A DNA stretch of 64,000 nucleotides from Limnoperna fortunei (Eukaryota; Mollusca; Bivalvia; Mytilida; Modiolidae). The notes under the pieces are model-generated. The model was not told the DNA's origin. It saw only the letters and a list, made by a program, of their open reading frames with translations, and did no database searches. A program made the translations under genes and the position numbers. The stretch lies in the NCBI GenBank assembly GCA_944474755.1, contig OX104117.1, forward strand, positions 58,665,522 through 58,729,521, read 5' to 3'. Every line of letters starts with the position of its first letter. Within the stretch, counting starts at the first letter, position 1. This document shows, in pieces, positions 11,743 to 24,280 of this stretch.

Positions 11743-14700
11743 TCATTCTTTTCTACTGTTCATCCATCCATTTACTACTGTTACTACATCCATTTACCTT
11801 TGTTACAACATCCTGTTACTACGTTACTCTATCCCTTTACTACTGTTAATCCATCACTATACTACCATATCTCAACCTTTTACTATCCTTTTTCCATCAT
11901 CATTTTGCTACCACTACTCTATCCCTTTACTACTGTTTCTACGTCCATTTACTACGGTTTACTCCATCCCTTTAAATGTTACTCCATACTTTTACTACTG
12001 TTACTGCATCCATTTACTATGTTACTACTTTCATTTCGCTATTTTTCCTCCAACCATTTACTACTGTTACTCCATCCCGTTACTACTGTTACTCCATCCC
12101 TTTACATCTGTTTCTACATCCCTTTACTACCGTTACTCCATCCCTTTACTACCGTTACTCCATCCCGTTACTACTGTTACTCTTTCCCTTTACTACCGTT
12201 ACTCCATCCCGTTACTACTGTTACTCCATCCCTTTACTACCGTTACTCCATCCCTTTGCTACCGTTACTCCATTTCTTTACTACTGTTACCACATCCCTT
12301 TACTACCGTTACTCCATCCCTTTACTACTGTTACTACATTCTTTTACTACTGTTACTCCATCCTGTTACTACTGTTACTCCATCCCTTTGCTACCGTTAT
12401 TCCATTATGTTACTACTGTTAATCCACCGATATATCAACCTTCTACTTCCATTTCTCCATCTATTTACTACCATTACTCTATATCTTTACTACTGTTACT
12501 CCATCCCTTTATATGTTACTAGTACTCCATAACTTTACTACTGTTATTGCATCCTTTTACTACCGTTACTCCATTCCTTTACTATTTTTACTACATCCCG
12601 TTACTACTGTTACTCCATCCGTTACTACTGTTACTCCATCCCTTTACTACCGTTACTCCATCCCGTTACTACTGTTATAACATCCCGTAACTACTGTTAC
12701 TCCATCCCTTAACTACCGTTACTCCATCCCGTTACTACTGTTACTACATCCTTTTACTACCGTTACTCCATCCCTTCACTACTTATACTACCATTGCTCT
12801 ATCCCTTTACTACCGTTACTCCATTCCTTTACTACTATGACTACATACCTTTACTACTGTTACTCCATCCCTTTACTACCTTTACTCCCTTCCGTTACTA
12901 CTGTTAATCCACCTATATCTCATCCTTCTACAACCATTTCTTTATCTCTTTACTACCATGGCTCTTCTATCCCTTTACTTCTGTTACTCCATCCCTGTAT
13001 ATGTTACTCCATATCTTTACTACTGTTATTGCATCCTTTTACTACCGTTACTCTATCTCTTTATATGTTACTCCATCCCTTTATATGTTACTACATCCCT
13101 TTACTACCGTTACTCCATTCCTTTACTACTGTTACTCCATTTCTTTACTATCGTTACTGCATCCTATTTCTACTGTTAATTTACCGATATCTCAACCTTC
13201 TACTACCGTTACTCCATCCCTTTACTACTGTTACTCCATCCCTTTACTACTGTCACTCCATCCCTTTACTACAGTTACTACATTCCTTATCTTCCTTTAC
13301 TACCGTTACTCCATCCCGGTACTACTGTTACTACGTTCTTTTACTACCGTTACTCCGTCCCGTTACTAAAATTACTCCATTCTGCACTAGCTTCACTCCA
13401 TCCCTTTACTACTGTTACTACATCCCTTTACTACCGTTACTCCATCCCTTTACTACTGTTACTACATTCCTTTACTACCGTTACTATATTCCGTTATTAC
13501 TTTTAATCCATCCCTTACTCTTGTTACTGCATCTCTGTACCATGTAACTTCATTCCTTTCTACGGTTCATCCATCCATTTACTACTGTTACTCCATCCCT
13601 TTACCACTGTTACTACATGCCTTTTCTACCGTTACTCCAGTCCTTTACTACTGTTACTCCATTTCTTTACTACTGTTACTCCATTTCTTTACTAGCGTTA
13701 CTACTGTTACTACATCCTTTACTACTGTTACTCCATCCCTTTACTAATGTTACTCCATCCCTTTACTACCGTTATTCCATCCCTTTACTACCGTTACCCC
13801 ATCCCTTTACTACTGTTACCACATCCTTTTACTACCGTTGCTCCATCCCTTTACTACTGTTACTACATTCCTTTACTTCTGTTACTCCATCCCTTTACTA
13901 CCGTTACTCCATCCTGTTACAACTGTTACTCCATCCCTTTACTACCGTTACTCCATCCCTTTACTACTGTGTGTATAACTACATCCGTTTACTAGCGTTA
14001 CTCCATCCATTTACAACTGTTACTACATTCCTTAACTTTTGTCACTCCATCCTGTTACTACTGTTACTCCATCCCTTTACTGCCGTTACTCCATCCCTTT
14101 ACTACTGTACTACTGTTTCTCCATCCCTTTACTACCGTTTCTCCATCCCGTTACTACTGTTACTCCATCTTTTTATATGTTACTCAATACCTTTACTACT
14201 GTTACTGCATCCTTTTACTATGTTACTACATTCCTTTGCTTCTTTTCCTCCAACCCTTTACTACTGTCACTACATTTTTTTACTACCTGACTCCACCCAA
14301 TTACTACTGGTAATCCATCACTATACTACCATATCTCAACCTTTTACTTCCGTTTCTTCATCATCATTTTACTACCACTACTCTATGCCTTTGCTACATT
14401 TTCTGCGTCCCTTTACCGTGTTACTCTATCCCTTTACTACTGTAGCTATCTCCCTTAACTATATTACTTCAATCCTTTCTACTGTTAATCCATTCCTTTA
14501 CTACCGTTACTTCATCCCGTTACTACTGTTAATCCACCGATATCTCAACCTTCTACTACCATTTCTCCTGCTCTTTACTACCTTTACTCTATCCCTTTAC
14601 TACTGTTACTCCATCCCATTACTGTGTTACTTTTTCCTTTTGCTACTTATCCTCCAACCCTTTAGTCCTTTTACTCCATCTCTTTACTACTGTTACTACA

Positions 14701-17700
14701 TTTTTACTACCATTGCTCTGTTAATCCATCACTATACTACAATATCGCAACCTTTTACTACCGTTTTCCCATCATCACTTTACTACCACTACCCTATCCT
14801 TTTACTACTGTACGTCCCTTTACTACCGTTACTCTATCTCTTTATATGTTACTCCATCCCTTTATATGTTACTACATCCCTTTACTACCGTTACTCCATT
14901 CCTTTACTACTGTTACTCCATTTCTTTACTATCGTTACTGCATCCTATTTCTACTGTTAATTTACCGATATCTCAACCTTCTACTACCGTTACTCCATCC
15001 CTTTACTACTGTTACTCCATCCCTTTACTACTGTTACTACATCCCTTTACTACCATTAATCCATCCCTTTACTACAGTTACTACATTCCTTTACTTCCTT
15101 TACTACCGTTACTCCATCCCGGTACTACTGTTACTACATTCTTTTACTACCGTTACTCCGTCCCGTTACTACAATTACTCCATTCTGCACTAGCTTCACT
15201 CCATCCCTTTACTACTGTTACTACATCCCTTTACTACCGTTACTCCATCCCTTTACTACTGTTACTACATTCCTTTACTACCCTTACTATATTCCGTTAC
15301 TACTTTTAATCCATCCCTTACTCTTGTTACTGCATCTCTTTACCATGTAACTTCATTCCTTTCTACTGTTTATCCATCCATTTACTACTGTTACTCCATC
15401 CCTTTACTACTGTTACTCCATCCCTTTACCACTGTTACTACATGCCTTTACTACCGTTACTCCATTCCTTTACTACTGTTGCTCCATTTCTTTACTCCTG
15501 TTACTCCATTTCTTTACTAGCGTTACTACTGTTACTACATCATTTACTACCGTTACTCCATCCCTTTACTACTGTTACTCCATCCCTTTACTACCGTTAT
15601 TCCATCCCTTTACTACCGTTACCCCATCACTTTACTACTGTTACCACATCCCTTTACTACCGTTGCTCCATCCCTTTACTACCGTTACTCCATCCTGTTA
15701 CAACTGTTACTCCATCCCTTTACTACCGTTACTCCATCCCTTTACTACTGTAACTACATCCGTTTACTACCGTTACTCCATCCATTTACAACTGTTACTA
15801 CATTCCTTAACTTTTGTCACTTCATCCTGTTACTACTGTTACTCCATCCCTTTCTGCCGTTACTCCATCCCTTTACTACTGTACTACTGTTACTCCATCC
15901 CGTTACTACTGTTACTCCATCTTTTTATATGTTACTCCATACCTTTACTACTGTTACTGCATCCTTTTACTATGTTACTACATTCCTTTGCTTCTTTTCC
16001 TCCAACCCTTTACTACTGTCACTACATTTTTTTACTACCTGACTCCACCCCATTACTACTGGTAATCCATCACTATACTACCATATCTCAACTTTTTACT
16101 TCCGTTTCTTCATCATCACTTTACTACCACTACTCTATGCCTTTGCTACAATTTCTGCGTCCCTTTACCGTGTTACTCTATCCCTTTACTACTGTAACTA
16201 TATCCCTTAACTATATTACTTCAATCCTTTCTACTGTTAATCCATTCCTTTACTACCGTTACTTCATCCCGTTACTACTGTTAATCCACCGATATCTCAA
16301 CCTTCTACTACCATTTCTCCTGCTCTTTACTACCTTTACTCTATCCCTTTACTACTGTTACTCCATCCCTTTACTGTGTTACTTTTTCCTTTTGCTACTT
16401 ATTCTCCAACCCTTTAGTCCTTTTACTCCATCTCTTTACTACTGTTACTACATTTTTACTACCATTGCTCTGTTAATCCATCACTATACTACAACATCGC
16501 AACCTTTAACTACCGTTTTTCCATCATCACTTTACTACCACTACTCTATCCCTTTACTACTGTTTCTACGTTTCTTTACTACCGTTACTCTATCTCTTTA
16601 TATGTTACTCCATCCCTTTATATGTTACTACATCCCTTTACTACCGTTACTCCATTCCTTTACTACTGTTACTCCATTTCTTTACTATCGTTACTGCATC
16701 CTATTTCTACTGTTAATTTACCGATATCTCAACCTTCTACTACCGTTACTCCATCCCTTTACTACTGTTACTCCATCCCTTTACTACTGTTACTACATCC
16801 CTTTACTACCATTAATCCATCTCTTTACTACAGTTACTACATTCCTTTACTTCCTTTACTACCGTTACTCCATCCCGGTACTACTGTTACTACGTTCCTT
16901 TACTACCGTTACTCCGTCCCGTTACTACAATTACTCCATTCTGCACTAGCTTCACTCCATCCCTTTACTACTGTTACTACATCCCTTTACTACCGTTACT
17001 CCATTTCTTTACTACTGTTACTACATTCCTTTACTACCCTTACTATATTCCGTTACTACTTTTAATCCATCCCTTACTCTTGTTACTGCATCTCTTTACC
17101 ATGTAACTTCATTCCTTTCTACTGTTCATCCATCCATTTACTACTGTTACTCCATCCCTTTACTACTGTTTCTCCATCCCTTTACCACTGTTACTACATG
17201 TCTTTACTACCGTTACTCCAGTCCTTTACTACTGTTACTCCATTTCTTTACTACTGTTACTCCATTTCTTTACTAGCGTTACTACTGTTACTACATCCTT
17301 TACTACTGTTACTCCATCCCTTTACTACTGTTACTCCATTCCTTTACTACCGTTATTCCATCCCTTTACTACCGTTACCCCATCCCTTTACTACTGTTAC
17401 CACATCCCTTTACTACCGTTGCTCCATCCCTTTACTACTGTTACTACATTCCTTTACTTCTGTTATTCCATCCCTTTACTACCGTTACTCCATCCCATTA
17501 CAACTGTTACTCCATACCTTTACTACCGTTACTCCATCCCTTTACTACTGTAACTACATCCGTTTACTACCGTTACTCCATCCATTTACAACTGTTACTA
17601 CATTCCTTAACTTTTGTCACTCCATCCTGTTACTACTGTTACTCCATCCCTTTACTGCCGTTACTCCATCCCTTTACTACTGTACTACTGTTACTCCGTC

Positions 17701-19060
17701 CCTTTACTACCGTTACTCCATCCCGTTACTACTGTTACTCCATCTTTTAATATGTTACTCAATACCTTTACTACTGTTACTGCATCCTTTTACTGTTACT
17801 ACATTCCTTTGCTTCTTTTCCTCCAATCCTTTACTACTGTCACTACATTTTTTTTACTACCTGACTCCACCCCATTACTACTGGTAATCCATCACTATAC
17901 TACCATATCTCAATCTTTTACTTCCGTTTTTTCATCATCACTTTGCTACCACTACTCTATGCCTTTGCTACAGTTTCTGCGTCCCTTTACCGTGTTACTC
18001 TATCCCTTTACTACTGTAACTATATCCCTTAACTATATTACTTCAATCCTTTCTACTGTTAATCCATAACTTTACTTCCGTTACTTCATCCCGTTACTAC
18101 TGTTAATCCACCGATATCTCAACCTTCTACTACCATTTCTCCTGCTCTTTACTACCTTTACTCTATCCCTTTACTACTGTTACTACATCCCTTTACTGTG
18201 TTACTCTTTCCTTTTGCTACTTATCCTCCAACCCTTTAGTCCTTTTACTCCATCTCTTTACTACTGTTACTACATTTTTACTACCATTGCTCTGTTAATC
18301 CATCTTCTCTCAACCTTTTACTACCGTTTTTCCATCATCACTTTACTACCACTACTCTATCCCTTTACTACTGTTTCTACGTCCCGTTACTACCGTTACT
18401 CCATCCCTTTTCCGTATTACTTCATTCCTTTCTACTGTTCATCCATCCATTTACTACTTTTACAACATCCTGTTACTACGTTACTCCATACCGTTACTAC
18501 TGTTGCTGCATCCCTTTACTATATTACTCTATCCCTTTGCCATTGTCCCTCCATCCCTTTATTACTGTTACTAAATCATTTTACTACGTTACTCTATCCC
18601 TGTTGCTTCATCTTTTTGTAACTGTATACCCATGCCTTTGCAACTGTAATTACATCCGTTTAATGCGTTACTCTATCCCTTCACTACTGTTACGACATCA
18701 TTTTACTCTATCACTTGGCTACTGTTATTCCATTAACTACCGTTACTCCATCTCTTTACTTCTATTATACATCGATTCCTTTACCACCGTTACTACATCC
18801 TTTTAGTATTGATACTCTATCCCTTTAATACTGTTACTCCATCCTTCTAATACATTACTCCATCCCTTTACTTCCGGTACTCCATCTCATTACTACTATT
18901 AATCCATCACTAAACTGCTATTATTGCTCCTTCCTTTTAATACTGTTTCTCTATTACTAGTACTTTACTACCATTATTACTCCATCCCTTTACTACTGCA
19001 CTCCATCGCTTTAGTTCCATATCCCATCGATTCCTTTACCACCGCTACTCCATACCTTTA
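11743..19060 (+). repeat. 22-bp pyrimidine-rich satellite, segment 3
   Basis: More than 7 kb of the 22-bp family. Monomers such as CCATCCCTTTACTACTGTTACT mix with variant blocks carrying TTTATATGTTACTCC, CACCGATATCTCAACCTTCT and TCTTTTCCTCCAACCC. The array becomes irregular after about 18,400 and stops just before the SINE at 19063. Long forward ORFs here (for example 13617-14960 and 15663-16949) are composition artefacts of a stop-free unit. Confidence 0.93.
13053..18350 (+). repeat. ~1.76-kb higher-order repeat, three copies
   Basis: The marker TATCTCTTTATATGTTACTC occurs at 13053, 14835 and 16591 (spacing 1782 and 1756). The same series of variant blocks follows each time: CCGATATCTCAACC, a CTGCACTAGCTTCACTCC block, a TTCTTTTCCTCCAACCC block, and TTTCTGCGTCCC. 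The third copy runs out at about 18,350. The blocks are a second higher-order organisation, independent of the SINE-bearing repeat at 8120-11742. Confidence 0.85.
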
Positions 19061-19062
19061 TA

Positions 19063-19340
19063 GGGGCGGGCCTCGGTGGCCGAATGGCTAAGGTAGTTCG
19101 TCAACTTTTGATCACATGGTCTGTCAACACTGAGATTGCGGGTCTAGTCTCACAGCGGGCAGGGTGAACATGACTCTAATCAAACTGACAAGGATTGCCA
19201 GTTTCCAACCGAAGGTCGGGGTTTTCTCCGGCTTCCTCCCCCCCCCCCCCCCCCAAAAAAAAAAAAACTGGCCGCCTTGATTTAGCTGAAAAGTTGCTGA
19301 AAGTGGCGTTAAACAACATTCATACAAACAAACAAAAACC
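19063..19340 (+). mobile_element. tRNA-derived SINE, diverged independent copy
   Basis: Same architecture as the three SINEs upstream: GGCCTCGGTGGCCGAATGG head, ACTGAGATTGCGGGTCTAGTC in place of a good B box, TCGGGGTTTTCTCCGG body, and tail ATTTAGCTGAAAAGTTGCTG, GTGGCGTTAAACA and (CAAA)n. It carries a C16 run followed by an A run near 19238-19266. Many substitutions separate it from copies 1-3 and its flanks differ, so it is a separate, older insertion at the end of the satellite. Confidence 0.85.
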
Positions 19341-19392
19341 ATCTTCCCCGATTTTAGCATATTTAGCCGAAATACTCCTCTATGTAAAGCAA

Positions 19393-19610
19393 ACATCAAT
19401 CAATCGATTGATTGATCGACTGGATGTCTGATTTACGTCCAGCGAGCAGTATTTCAGCTATATTAAGGACGGGAACAAGTAAACAAACAATAAATCAAGG
19501 GAAAATGGGGGTGGGATGGGTCACAGGGAATACAATTTTGACTGCCACTGGAAAAGTGTGGAGTGAAAAAAAATAACTGGGCTAAGTCGAAATCTACCAA
19601 TTGGATTACA
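19393..19610 (-). mobile_element. Retroposon of the 'CAGCGAGCAGTATTTCAGC' family, partial
   Basis: Begins on + with an (ATTG/ATCA)n tail, then TTTACGTCCAGCGAGCAGTA, TTTCAGCTATATT, GGTGGGATGGG and TTGACTGCCACTGG. Related copies lie at 41130-41534 and 57112-57514, with a 57-bp stub at 35898-35954. Read on the minus strand, its 3' end resembles the SINE tail (AATATAGCTGAAATACTGCT against ATATAGCTGAAAATTGCTG). This copy stops near 19610, before the outer part of the full-length element. Confidence 0.7.
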
Positions 19611-19696
19611 CTGGAAAATTAACTTTTTAATATTTATTTTATTTGTATACTTCTGTGTTACATAATTATGTGTAGGTACAGATGAATTAACATTTC

Positions 19697-19905
19697 AAAG
19701 AATTCAAAATCTACAGGATATATATTAATACAAATACAAAGAATTCAAAATCTACAGGATATATTAATACAAATACAATTTGGTTACGTTCACACACCTT
19801 ACATATATATGGTACATATGTCGGTCAAAAGCTCTTTGGAGCTCGTGTTTGTCACTTTGTTGTAACTTATATACCAACTTTAAATAAAACTTATTATTAT
19901 TATTA
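19697..19905 (+). mobile_element. Possible LINE 3' tail with (TTA)n end
   Basis: A 40-bp direct duplication (AAAGAATTCAAAATCTACAG at 19697 and 19738) is followed by TTGGAGCTCGTGTTTGTCAC, TTTGTTGTAAC, AAATAAAACTTATTATTATT. A short 3' UTR ending in an AATAAA-like signal and a TTA microsatellite is typical of some animal LINEs. No coding sequence is attached, so the call is tentative. Confidence 0.35.
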
Positions 19906-20284
19906 TATTTTTGGTTGTTGGTATACATAAAATATAGAATAATATTATTTATTATTCAAAGCATTAATCATTTGAGTCGGAGACCATTCTCTGTATTTCA
20001 TACATTTGTTGTATGAAAAACATGGAAAAAAGACTGAGAAAAATGAAGGTTTATAATGACTTTAAAAATGCCAAATATGCAATTAACCAAGTAAATTAAA
20101 CAAAATTACCATTAAGAGCCCTATAAGTTAATGGTCAGTTGGAATGTGATAAACTTCACTTGTGATAATTTTTAATACTAGTAACGGGTGTGGACACAGA
20201 AAAATGGCTCACCTGCATTCCGCAACAGTATTGAAATATTACTTAATGAGCAACATGTAAATTACATTAAAGTGTCTTTTAAAA

Positions 20285-20620
20285 TATACAATGCATGGGT
20301 ATAGGAACTGACCTTATCCTAATTTTTGACCTAGTCACTGGATCGTAAAATTGAGGTCAAAGTAAATCGACACCTACCAGACAGTCATGTACTATTCATC
20401 AGCCACCGGCACGCCTATATCCAAAATATTGTAATCCTACCATTCATGTTTACATAGGAAATGCCTTAAACCAAAAACTGTAACGTAGTCACTGGACTGT
20501 AAAATTGAGGTCAAGGTCAGGTGACACCTACTAGACAGCCATGTATTATTCATCGGCAACCTACAATCCTACTATGCATGGTTACAGAGGAACTGCCTTA
20601 ATCCAAAAATTTGTACGTTG
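20285..20620 (+). repeat. Degenerate tandem repeat, ~157-bp period
   Basis: AAAATTGAGGTCAA after CACTGGATCG (about 20334) recurs after CACTGGACTG (about 20491). The surrounding words ACACCTACCAGACAG/ACACCTACTAGACAG, ATAGGAACTGACCTTA/ATAGGAAATGCCTTA and CATGTTTACA/CATGGTTACA also repeat in order. There are two good copies and a partial third. No protein is encoded. Confidence 0.7.
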
Positions 20621-20799
20621 ATCGCTACTTTCGACATTAAAAGCCGCCATCTTTGTTTACATTGGTTACGCTAAAAATAGTTCGATCAACGTCGTTTATC
20701 CTAAAATAAATTGAGTCAACTTCATTTATCAAAAAATAAATTTCGTTAGAAACCTCAACCGGAAGTAATCTAGACCAATCAAATAAACGTATTTCTAAA
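20621..20799. other. Unassigned DNA before the 51-bp satellite
   Basis: Short AT-rich stretch with two similar phrases (CCTAAAATAAATTGAGTCAA and CAAAAAATAAATTTCGTTAG). No gene or element boundary is recognisable. Confidence 0.4.
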
Positions 20800-23285
20800 T
20801 ATGCAAATCATATTAGAATTATATACAAAATATATCATAGTGGGGTAACAAATGAGGTTATAGTACACCTTACATCCAAAAGATATCATGTTGGGGTAAC
20901 ATAGAAGGCTATAGTACACCATAAATACAAAAGATATCATAGTGGGGTAAAATAGGAGGCTAATGAACACCTTATCTACAAGATATCATGGTGGGGTAAC
21001 ACATGAGGTTAAAGTACACCTTATATACAAAAGATATCATTGTGCGATAAACATAGGATGCTATAGTTTATCTTATATGCACGAGACATCAAAGTGGGGT
21101 GACATCTGAAGTTATAGTACACCTTAAATCTAAATAACTAGTAACATGCAAGGCTATAGTACACCTTATGTACAAAAGATATCACGGTGAGGTAACATAT
21201 GATGCTATTGTACACCTTACACAAAAACGATATCACGGTGGTGTAACATAGAAAGCTGAAAAAAAGATATCATGGCTGGGTAACATATGAGGTTATAGTA
21301 CACATTATACACAAAAGATATCATGGAGGGGTAATATAGGAGGCTATTATCCAGCTTATATAAAAAATATGAAAGTGTAACAAACTAGGCCTTAGTACAC
21401 CTTATGTACATATTAAGATATGATGGAGAGGTAACAAAGGAGACTATAGTACACCTAAAATTCAATTGGTATGGTGGAGTAACATAGGAGGTTATAGGAC
21501 TTCCTATATACAAATAATATCATGGTGGAGTAACATGTGAGGCTATAGTACAAAAGATATCATGGTGGGGTAGCATATGATATTAAAGTACAACTTACAT
21601 AAAAAAGATATCACGGAGGGGTAACATAGAAAGCTGAAAAAAAGATATCATGGTAGGGCAACATAGGATATTATAGTACACCTTACATCCAAAAGATATC
21701 ATTGTGGGGTAACATAGCCGGATATAGCACACCATATACACAAAAGATATCATGGTGGAGTACATCTTATAAACAAAAGATATCATGTTGGGGTAACATA
21801 TGAGGTTAAAGTACACCTTACATACAGAAGATATGATAGTGGGGTAAAATTGGAGGCTATAGTACACCTTATATACATGTACAAAAGATGTCATGGTGGG
21901 GTAATAAAGGAGGCTATACTACACCTTACATACAAAAGATATGATGGTGGGATAAAATTGAAGGCGATAGTACACCTTACATACAAAAGATATCATGGTG
22001 GGGTAGCATAGAATGCTACAGTGTGTCTTATATACAAAAGATATCATGGACGGGTAATATAGGCGGTTACATTCCACTTTGTATACAAAAGATATCATGG
22101 TGGAGTACACCTTATAAACAAAAATATCATATTGGACTAATATATGAGATTATAGTACACCTTACATACAAAAGAAATCATGGTGGAGTAACATGTGAGG
22201 CTATAGTACATCTTATATACTAAAGATACCATGGTGGGGTAACATATGAGGTTATAGTACACCTTATACAAAAAAGATATCATTGTGGGGTAACATAGCC
22301 GGTTATAGTCCACCATATACACAAAAGATATCATGTTGGAGTAATATAGGAGGTTAAATTACACCCTAATATACAAAAGATATCATGGCGGGGTAACATA
22401 TGATGTTAAAGTACACCTTACATAAAAAAGATATCACGGTGGAGCAACATAGAATGCTGTAAAAAGATATGGTTGGGTAACAAATGAGGTTTTAGTACAC
22501 TTAATACACAAAAGATGTCATGGAGGGGTAATATAGGAGGCCATAGTCCACTTATATAAAAAAAGATCTCATTGTGGGGAAACATTGGCGGTTATAGTCC
22601 ACCATATATACAAAAGATATCATGGTGGGATAACATAGGTAACAGTGCATCTTATATACAAAAGATATCATAGTGGGATAACACAGGAGGTTATAGGACA
22701 TCCTATATACAAAAGATATCATGGTGGAATAACATATGAAGTGACAGTACACCTCATATACAAAAGATATAATGGTGGGGTAGCTTAGAAGGCTATAGTA
22801 CACCTTATGTACATACGATATCATGGTGGGGTAACATAAGAGGCTATAGTACACCTTATATACAAAAGATATCATGGTGGAGTAACATAGGAGGTTATAG
22901 GACATCCTATATACAAACGATATCATGGTGGAGTAACATGAGGATATACCGGTAGTACACCTTATATACTAAAGATATCATGGTGGGGTAACATATGAGG
23001 ATATAGTACACCTTATATAAAAAGATATGGTGGGGTAACATAGATAGCTGTAAAAAGATATCATGGTGGGGTAATATATGAGGTTATAGTACACATTATA
23101 CACAAACGATATCATTTTTGGGTAACATAGCCGGTTGTAGTCCACCATATACACAAAAGATATCATGTTGGAGTAACATGTGAGGCTATAGTACACCTTA
23201 TTTACAAAAGATATCATAGTGGAATAACATATGAAGTTATAGTACACCTTATATACAAAAGATGTAATGGTGGGGTAGCTTTCAT
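20800..23285 (+). repeat. 51-bp satellite array
   Basis: About 45-48 tandem copies of a 51-bp unit: GATATCATGGTGGGGTAACA, then TATGAGGTTATAGTACACC, then TTATATACAAAA. The EcoRV site GATATC marks many units. Some units are short (for example GAAAGCTGAAAAAAAGATAT near 21250 and 21640), and the order of variants suggests local block duplication. 51 is a multiple of three, so the minus strand gives 17-aa repeats of the type MISFVYKVYYSLLCYPT. These are broken often by stops and are not gene-like. The unit is unrelated to the 22/45-bp family. Confidence 0.95.
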
Positions 23286-24060
23286 CATACTAAAGCTTCA
23301 CACATGTACGTGTTGGTCTGAATTAAGTGAAAAATAAAATGGTAACATGACGTACCGTTTGCTGTGACCCCGCCCTTTTAATCCAAATCAGCACAGGGTA
23401 AAATAAAAGGGTTGCATGGTGGGGGGTCCTTAACATATATGGTGAATATAAGCTAAATGTAAGACTAAACGTTGCTTTACTGTTCAGTTTTTCTAATCTA
23501 TTTCAGTTGTAAAGCTAATAGCTGAAAACACACACAAAATAAATCCCAAAAGTATGAAATAACAGGGTTGCATAGCGTGCCTAATAAATAGAAGATGAGA
23601 TATTGGTTAAACACAACAGGCACGGACTTCTAAAAAACCTTTCCAAGTCCTATGCTGACAAAGGTCTTGTGTTGGTAGTCATATTTTTATTTCTTTTTGG
23701 CCTGGAAAACATAATCTTTGTTGAAGATTATTTAATGACTGATATGTTGGCTTCAAGTGGTTCAACGGTTTCGGAGACAGCAACTATTGATTTAAGATGA
23801 GAGCAAAAAACATATGTAAATAGCAATTCATTTAAATATACAATCATACACTATGCCTTCCTAACGGGTCATATGCTAACAGTACTAATGTAGTGGTGGT
23901 TAAGTTCATTCTGAATTTAAAATAAAAAAGTCATAATACATGCAATAAACATTGACAAAATTTGATTTCAATTAGTCAAGACAAAACGTTTTCTATAGAG
24001 ATTACATAATAAACGAAGAAGTGAAAACCATAATCAGTCGAACTATTGGACCTTATAAAG
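23286..24060. other. Intergenic DNA, no supported gene
   Basis: AT-rich sequence between the 51-bp satellite and a LINE remnant. One 65-codon ORF (23603-23800, +) contains a hydrophobic segment (GLVLVVIFLFLFGL) but has no ATG at its start, no recognisable family and no supporting context. I do not call it a gene. Confidence 0.5.
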
Positions 24061-24280
24061 ACCTACTGACCACCGTAAACAAAAGAAAACTGAAGTAGAT
24101 TGGGCATATCACACTATCAATAGGATTTGCCGAGACAAAGGTACTGTTCAAAGAGGCAGGATTAAAAGAGATGGGAAGATACCTTATTCTAGATATGCAT
24201 AAAACTGTGCTACTCCTAAGGAATTTGGGGGACACAGATTGTTGGAAGAAGCCGATTATTGAACGAGACATCAATGCTGC
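24061..24280 (+). pseudogene. LINE reverse-transcriptase C-terminal remnant
   Basis: Translation gives DLLTTVNKRKLK, then a TAG where the family has Trp, then IGHITLSIGFAET. The next block continues in another frame as GTVQRGRIKR, and RWED appears in a third frame. This is the characteristic end of many animal LINE polymerases (pattern LLTTVKRRKLKWxGHxTRS... GTVQG-RRRGR... RWED). One stop and at least two frameshifts within about 200 bp show that it is dead. A weak WKKP match near 24240 may be the same domain. Upstream polymerase motifs are absent, so it is a 5'-truncated insertion, as is usual for LINEs. Confidence 0.78.

Noticed and set aside
13617..14960. 447-codon plus-strand ORF in the right array
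   Set aside because: The 22-bp unit has no stop triplet on +, so all forward frames are open. Equally long ORFs overlap it in other frames.
20779..23247. Minus-strand ORFs with MISFVYKVYYSLLCYPT repeats
   Set aside because: They come from the 51-bp satellite period (17 codons) and are repeatedly broken by stops and short units.
23603..23800. 65-codon ORF with a hydrophobic segment as a small membrane protein
   Set aside because: It does not begin with ATG, has no homology I recognise, and no promoter or exon signals.
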